Source: Parvularculaceae bacterium (GTDB lineage: Bacteria > Pseudomonadota > Alphaproteobacteria > Caulobacterales > Parvularculaceae). From it: a stretch of 10,188 nucleotides of DNA. The notes beneath the pieces are model-generated. The model was not told the DNA's origin, ran no database searches, and saw only the letters and a list, made by a program, of their open reading frames with translations. This document shows, piece by piece, positions 7,599 to 10,188 of the stretch. The number at the start of each line of letters is the position of its first letter. Position 1 is the stretch's first letter. The position numbers were made by a program, and so were the translations under genes. The stretch covers positions 1 through 10,188 of the forward strand of contig SHAI01000076.1 of assembly GCA_004213235.1 (NCBI GenBank), written 5' to 3'.

Positions 7599-7732
7599 AA
7601 TGACGGGTTTCCTCTTCCGATAGCCCAGCTGGTCCGGGGTTCCAAGCGATGGTCTCACGCAGTGAAATTTCACCGTTCGATTTCTTCAAATATTTATTAT
7701 GAAAACTTATCGAACCACGCACCGCAGCACGC
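7599..7732. promoter_or_regulatory. Divergent pepN/argF' control region with candidate operators
   Basis: Two symmetric sequences stand out. A perfect 12-bp palindrome GTGAAATTTCAC occupies 7662-7673. Just beside it, an inverted repeat pairs GTTCGAT (7675-7681) with ATCGAAC (7709-7715) across an AT-rich 27-bp spacer; its right arm overlaps the likely -35 position of the argF' promoter. Neither matches the ArgR box consensus that I know. On the minus strand, TTGGAA and TATCGG separated by 17 bp (near 7647-7619) are a weak candidate pepN promoter. Symmetry of this size can occur by chance, so these are suggestions only. Confidence 0.35.
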
Positions 7733-7738
7733 TATAAT
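7710..7738 (+). promoter_or_regulatory. Candidate argF' promoter
   Basis: A perfect TATAAT lies at 7733-7738. A weak -35 (TCGAAC, 7710-7715) sits 17 bp ahead. Transcription would begin near 7745, leaving a leader of about 28 nt before the ATG at 7773. This fits the start chosen for argF' and would exclude the upstream in-frame ATGs at 7596 and 7737. Confidence 0.45.
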
Positions 7739-7772
7739 GACGAATTGGAAACAGCATCACCATGGCGACTTG

Positions 7773-8789
7773 ATGAGACATTTTTTGAACACCTCCGATT
7801 ATGCGCGTGCTGAATTGCAGGCAATGATTGATGAAGCGCGCGCGATGAAGGCGTCCCCTTTGGGAACTGCCTTGCAGGGCAAGACCATTGCATTGTTATT
7901 TCTGAATAACTCTTTGCGTACGCGTACAAGCTTTGATGTTGGCGCGCAGCAGCTTGGCGGTCATGCCGTCGTGCTTTCTCCGTCCGGTGGCATGTGGCCG
8001 TTGGAGTTTGAAGAAGGCGCTATCATGGATGGTGAGGCGGAGGAGCACGCTAAAGAGGCCGCCGCTGTATTGTCACGATACTGCGATATTATCGGTGTGC
8101 GTGCGTTCCCGAAATTCGAAAATTGGGAGGAAGACCGGAAGGATAAAATCCTCAACGCCTTTGCCCGGCATGCCAGTGTACCGGTCATCAATATGGAAAC
8201 GATTACCCATCCGTGTCAGGAGATGGCCCACATGATGGCGCTTCAAGAGCGCTTCGAAGCCGATGAATTGGGCAAGACCGACGGTAAGAAATTCGTCCTG
8301 ACATGGACTTACCATCCCAAACCACTGAACACTGCCGTTGCCAACTCTGCCCTGATGATCGCGGCGAAATTCGGCTTTGATGTCACGCTGCTATGTCCGA
8401 CGGAAGAATACGTGCTTGATCGGCGATATATGGAACAGGCATCTAAGGATTGTAAGGCGAATGGGCGTTCGCTTAGTGTCGTCCACGACATTGACGCGGC
8501 CTATGCCGATGCGGACGTGGTATATGCCAAAAGCTGGGGGGCGTTGCCGTATTTCGGCGATTGGGCACCGGAAAAAGAAATCCGCGATCAGTATAAGCAC
8601 TTCATAGTTGACGAAGAAAAGATGCAAAAAACGAATAATGCACTCGTCTCTCACTGCCTGCCCATGCGGCGGAACGTGAAGATCACCGATGCCGTTTTTG
8701 ATGGGCCGACATGTATTGCCTATGAAGAGGCAGAAAACCGGTTGCACGTGCAAAAAGCAATCATGACCGCATTGGTTGGAAATCGTTAA
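7773..8789 (+). CDS. argF': N-acetylornithine carbamoyltransferase (AOTCase)
   Basis: AOTCase transfers a carbamoyl group from carbamoyl phosphate to N-acetyl-L-ornithine, giving N-acetyl-L-citrulline, in place of the usual ornithine carbamoyltransferase step of arginine synthesis. The 338-residue product closely matches the remembered Xanthomonas campestris enzyme along its whole length. Visible motifs are SLRTRT (47-52) for carbamoyl phosphate, HPCQE (146-150), LTWTYHPKPLNTAVANSA (176-193) and HCLP (294-297). Lys303 in RRNVKITD corresponds to the carboxylated Lys302 of the Xanthomonas enzyme. Glu90 in the MDGEAEEH segment aligns with Xanthomonas Glu92, the residue tied to acetyl rather than succinyl specificity. 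The frame stays open back to an ATG at 7596, but the family N-terminus (about M-x-HFLNT) and a TATAAT at 7733-7738 favour 7773. The ribosome site there is weak (GGCGA at 7764-7768). argB follows after 121 bp on the same strand. Confidence 0.96.
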   Translation: MRHFLNTSDYARAELQAMIDEARAMKASPLGTALQGKTIALLFLNNSLRTRTSFDVGAQQLGGHAVVLSPSGGMWPLEFEEGAIMDGEAEEHAKEAAAVLSRYCDIIGVRAFPKFENWEEDRKDKILNAFARHASVPVINMETITHPCQEMAHMMALQERFEADELGKTDGKKFVLTWTYHPKPLNTAVANSALMIAAKFGFDVTLLCPTEEYVLDRRYMEQASKDCKANGRSLSVVHDIDAAYADADVVYAKSWGALPYFGDWAPEKEIRDQYKHFIVDEEKMQKTNNALVSHCLPMRRNVKITDAVFDGPTCIAYEEAENRLHVQKAIMTALVGNR

Positions 8790-8824
8790 GCTGACTGCGC
8801 AATATTTGTAACATGCCGACCGGC

Positions 8825-8849
8825 GCGCCCCGGTAACAAGAAGGGGCGC
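8825..8849 (+). other. GC-rich hairpin between argF' and argB
   Basis: GCGCCCC (8825-8831) and GGGGCGC (8843-8849) form a perfect seven-pair stem around an 11-nt loop. No T-run follows, so it is not a standard terminator. It could slow or partly end transcription, protect the argF' mRNA end, or mean nothing. Confidence 0.4.
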
Positions 8850-8910
8850 ACACTTAGCATTCCCTTGGACTTAGGCGTCGCGCCGCGACATCACCAGGGC
8901 CAAAGGAAAT

Positions 8911-10188
8911 ATGGTAAAAGACATGAGCCAGACCATTGATACAAGGGAAACGATTGTCAAACTTCTATCCAATATGGCGGATGGGAAGGAAATTCGTTCC
9001 TATCTCAATCGTTTTTCGGCAGTGGATCAAACACGCTTTGCGGTGATCAAGATTGGCGGCGCAATTCTGCGCGATGAGCTGGAAGATACCGCGGCCGCCC
9101 TGGCTTTTCTGCATACGGTGGGCTTGAGGCCTGTGGTGATCCATGGCGGTGGGCCGCAATTGGATGAAGCGCTGAAAGCGCATAATGTCGATACCCCGAA
9201 AGTGGACGGTCTGCGCGTAACGTCACCTGCAGCAATGGACGTCGCGCGGGACGTTTTTATCGGCGAAAATATCAAACTGGTTGAGGCGGTTCGCGCCCAG
9301 GGTGTCGAGGCGGAGGGACTGGTTGCCGGTGTTATTGATGCGGATTATCTTGACCGGGAGAAATTCGGTCTTGTCGGCAATCCCTGTCATGTTCGGCAGG
9401 GCTTGCTTCAATCGGTCGTCAAGTCCGGTGCGATCCCCATTCTGACCTGTATGGGCCTCGCTCCTGGGGGACAATTGGTCAATATTAATGGGGACAGTGC
9501 AACGCGCGCAGTCGTCAAAGCGCTACAGCCGATGAAGGTGATATTCTTGACCGGTGTTGGCGGTCTGCTCGATCATGATGGTGAGATCATTCATTCGATC
9601 AATCTCGCGGCGGATTATGACGGGTTGATGTCCGCAGATTGGGTTGGCGGGGGAATGCGGCTGAAGCTGGAAGAGATCAGCCTTCTTCTGAAGCACTTGC
9701 CATTGTCATCGTCCGTGTCGATCACAAGGCCCAAGGAATTGATCAAAGAACTCTTCACCCATGGTGGATCGGGTACTCTTATCCGCGCAGGCGAGATCAT
9801 CCATTGTAAAATGGAAAAAGCGCATGTTGACAAAGAACGCCTCTGCACATTGATCGAGAATGCATTTGATCGCCGCCTGGACAATGACTGGTGGGCCGGG
9901 TGCAAGCTGAAAGAAGCCCACTTTTCGGAAAACTATCGTACCGCCGCCATCGTCACTGACCTGGACGGGGTGGCCTATCTCGATAAATTTGCCGTTGCTG
10001 AGGATGCCCGTGGTGAAGGGATCTCCCGCACCGTTTGGCGGCGTATGGCGGAAAGTAACCCACGGATCTACTGGCGTTCGCGCACCGATAATGGCTTCAA
10101 TGCGTTTTATCAGTCGATGGCGACGGGCGCGATCAAGCGCGGTGAATGGACGGTGTTCTGGACCGGTGACGACGATCTGGCGACAGCG
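8911..10188 (+). CDS. argB: Bifunctional N-acetylglutamate kinase/N-acetylglutamate synthase (3' end missing)
   Basis: This enzyme performs the first two steps of arginine synthesis: acetylation of glutamate from acetyl-CoA and phosphorylation of N-acetylglutamate. The frame is open through the window end, giving 426 residues; known bifunctional enzymes have about 440-450, so only a short C-terminal piece should be missing. An amino-acid kinase domain covers about 40-280, with KIGG (47-50), HGGGPQ (78-83), NINGDSATR (191-199) and a GGGMRLKLEE stretch (246-255). It is followed by a GNAT-type acetyltransferase domain of the vertebrate-like NAGS class (about 285 onward), with ARGEG (366-370) at the expected acetyl-CoA loop and YWRSRTDNGFNAFYQ (387-401). 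The N-terminal 40 residues precede the kinase fold, as in this fusion family. A good ribosome site, AAAGGA, ends 3 nt before the ATG; an in-frame ATG at 8923 is worse placed. Arginine feedback inhibition is typical of the family. It lies behind argF', probably in one transcript. Confidence 0.96.
   Translation, partial: MVKDMSQTIDTRETIVKLLSNMADGKEIRSYLNRFSAVDQTRFAVIKIGGAILRDELEDTAAALAFLHTVGLRPVVIHGGGPQLDEALKAHNVDTPKVDGLRVTSPAAMDVARDVFIGENIKLVEAVRAQGVEAEGLVAGVIDADYLDREKFGLVGNPCHVRQGLLQSVVKSGAIPILTCMGLAPGGQLVNINGDSATRAVVKALQPMKVIFLTGVGGLLDHDGEIIHSINLAADYDGLMSADWVGGGMRLKLEEISLLLKHLPLSSSVSITRPKELIKELFTHGGSGTLIRAGEIIHCKMEKAHVDKERLCTLIENAFDRRLDNDWWAGCKLKEAHFSENYRTAAIVTDLDGVAYLDKFAVAEDARGEGISRTVWRRMAESNPRIYWRSRTDNGFNAFYQSMATGAIKRGEWTVFWTGDDDLATA

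Noticed and set aside
7773..8789. Ordinary ornithine carbamoyltransferase (argF)
   Set aside because: The sequence follows AOTCase in its LTWTYHPKPLNTAVANSA and RRNVKITD segments and in the specificity glutamate, and argB beside it is the bifunctional type that accompanies AOTCase.

Overview
The window reads as ordinary chromosomal DNA from an alphaproteobacterium, most plausibly a marine lineage near the Maricaulales/Hyphomonadaceae. The basis is a histidine kinase with PleC/DivJ-type PAS and catalytic-core sequence, together with an acetylated arginine branch (N-acetylornithine carbamoyltransferase plus a fused N-acetylglutamate kinase/synthase). That arginine branch is known from Xanthomonadales and from Maricaulis-type alphaproteobacteria. 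The taxonomic placement is inference; no rRNA or other marker lies in the window.

Layout. (1) 1-42 is the leader of ftsH and probably the last codons of an upstream gene. (2) 43-1977 (+) is ftsH, the membrane AAA+ zinc protease. (3) 1978-2335 is a convergent spacer with no gene. It holds a 17/18-bp tandem repeat that begins inside ftsH and supplies its stop codon, a 12-bp tandem repeat, and an intrinsic terminator for the minus-strand kinase. (4) 2336-4606 (-) is a two-PAS membrane sensor histidine kinase of the PleC/DivJ type. (5) 4607-4920 is a spacer without a convincing gene or promoter. (6) 4921-7524 (-) is pepN, aminopeptidase N. (7) 7525-7772 is the divergent pepN/argF' control region, with a second 17-bp tandem array, a 12-bp palindrome and a TATAAT promoter element. 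(8) 7773-8789 (+) is argF' (N-acetylornithine carbamoyltransferase). (9) 8911-10188 (+) is argB, encoding the bifunctional N-acetylglutamate kinase/synthase, cut by the window end.

How the genes work together. The last two genes belong to one pathway. The fused enzyme makes and phosphorylates N-acetylglutamate, and AOTCase later carbamoylates N-acetylornithine to N-acetylcitrulline, so the acetyl group is kept past ornithine. A deacetylase acting on acetylcitrulline, ArgC, ArgG and ArgH are expected elsewhere, perhaps just beyond the right edge. FtsH, the kinase and PepN are independent housekeeping or regulatory functions (membrane proteostasis, probable cell-cycle phosphorelay, peptide turnover).

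I see no mobile element, CRISPR array, RNA gene or defence cassette, and no clear candidate for a wholly new system. The least explained features are the short tandem arrays in the spacers, two of which share a period of about 17 bp.
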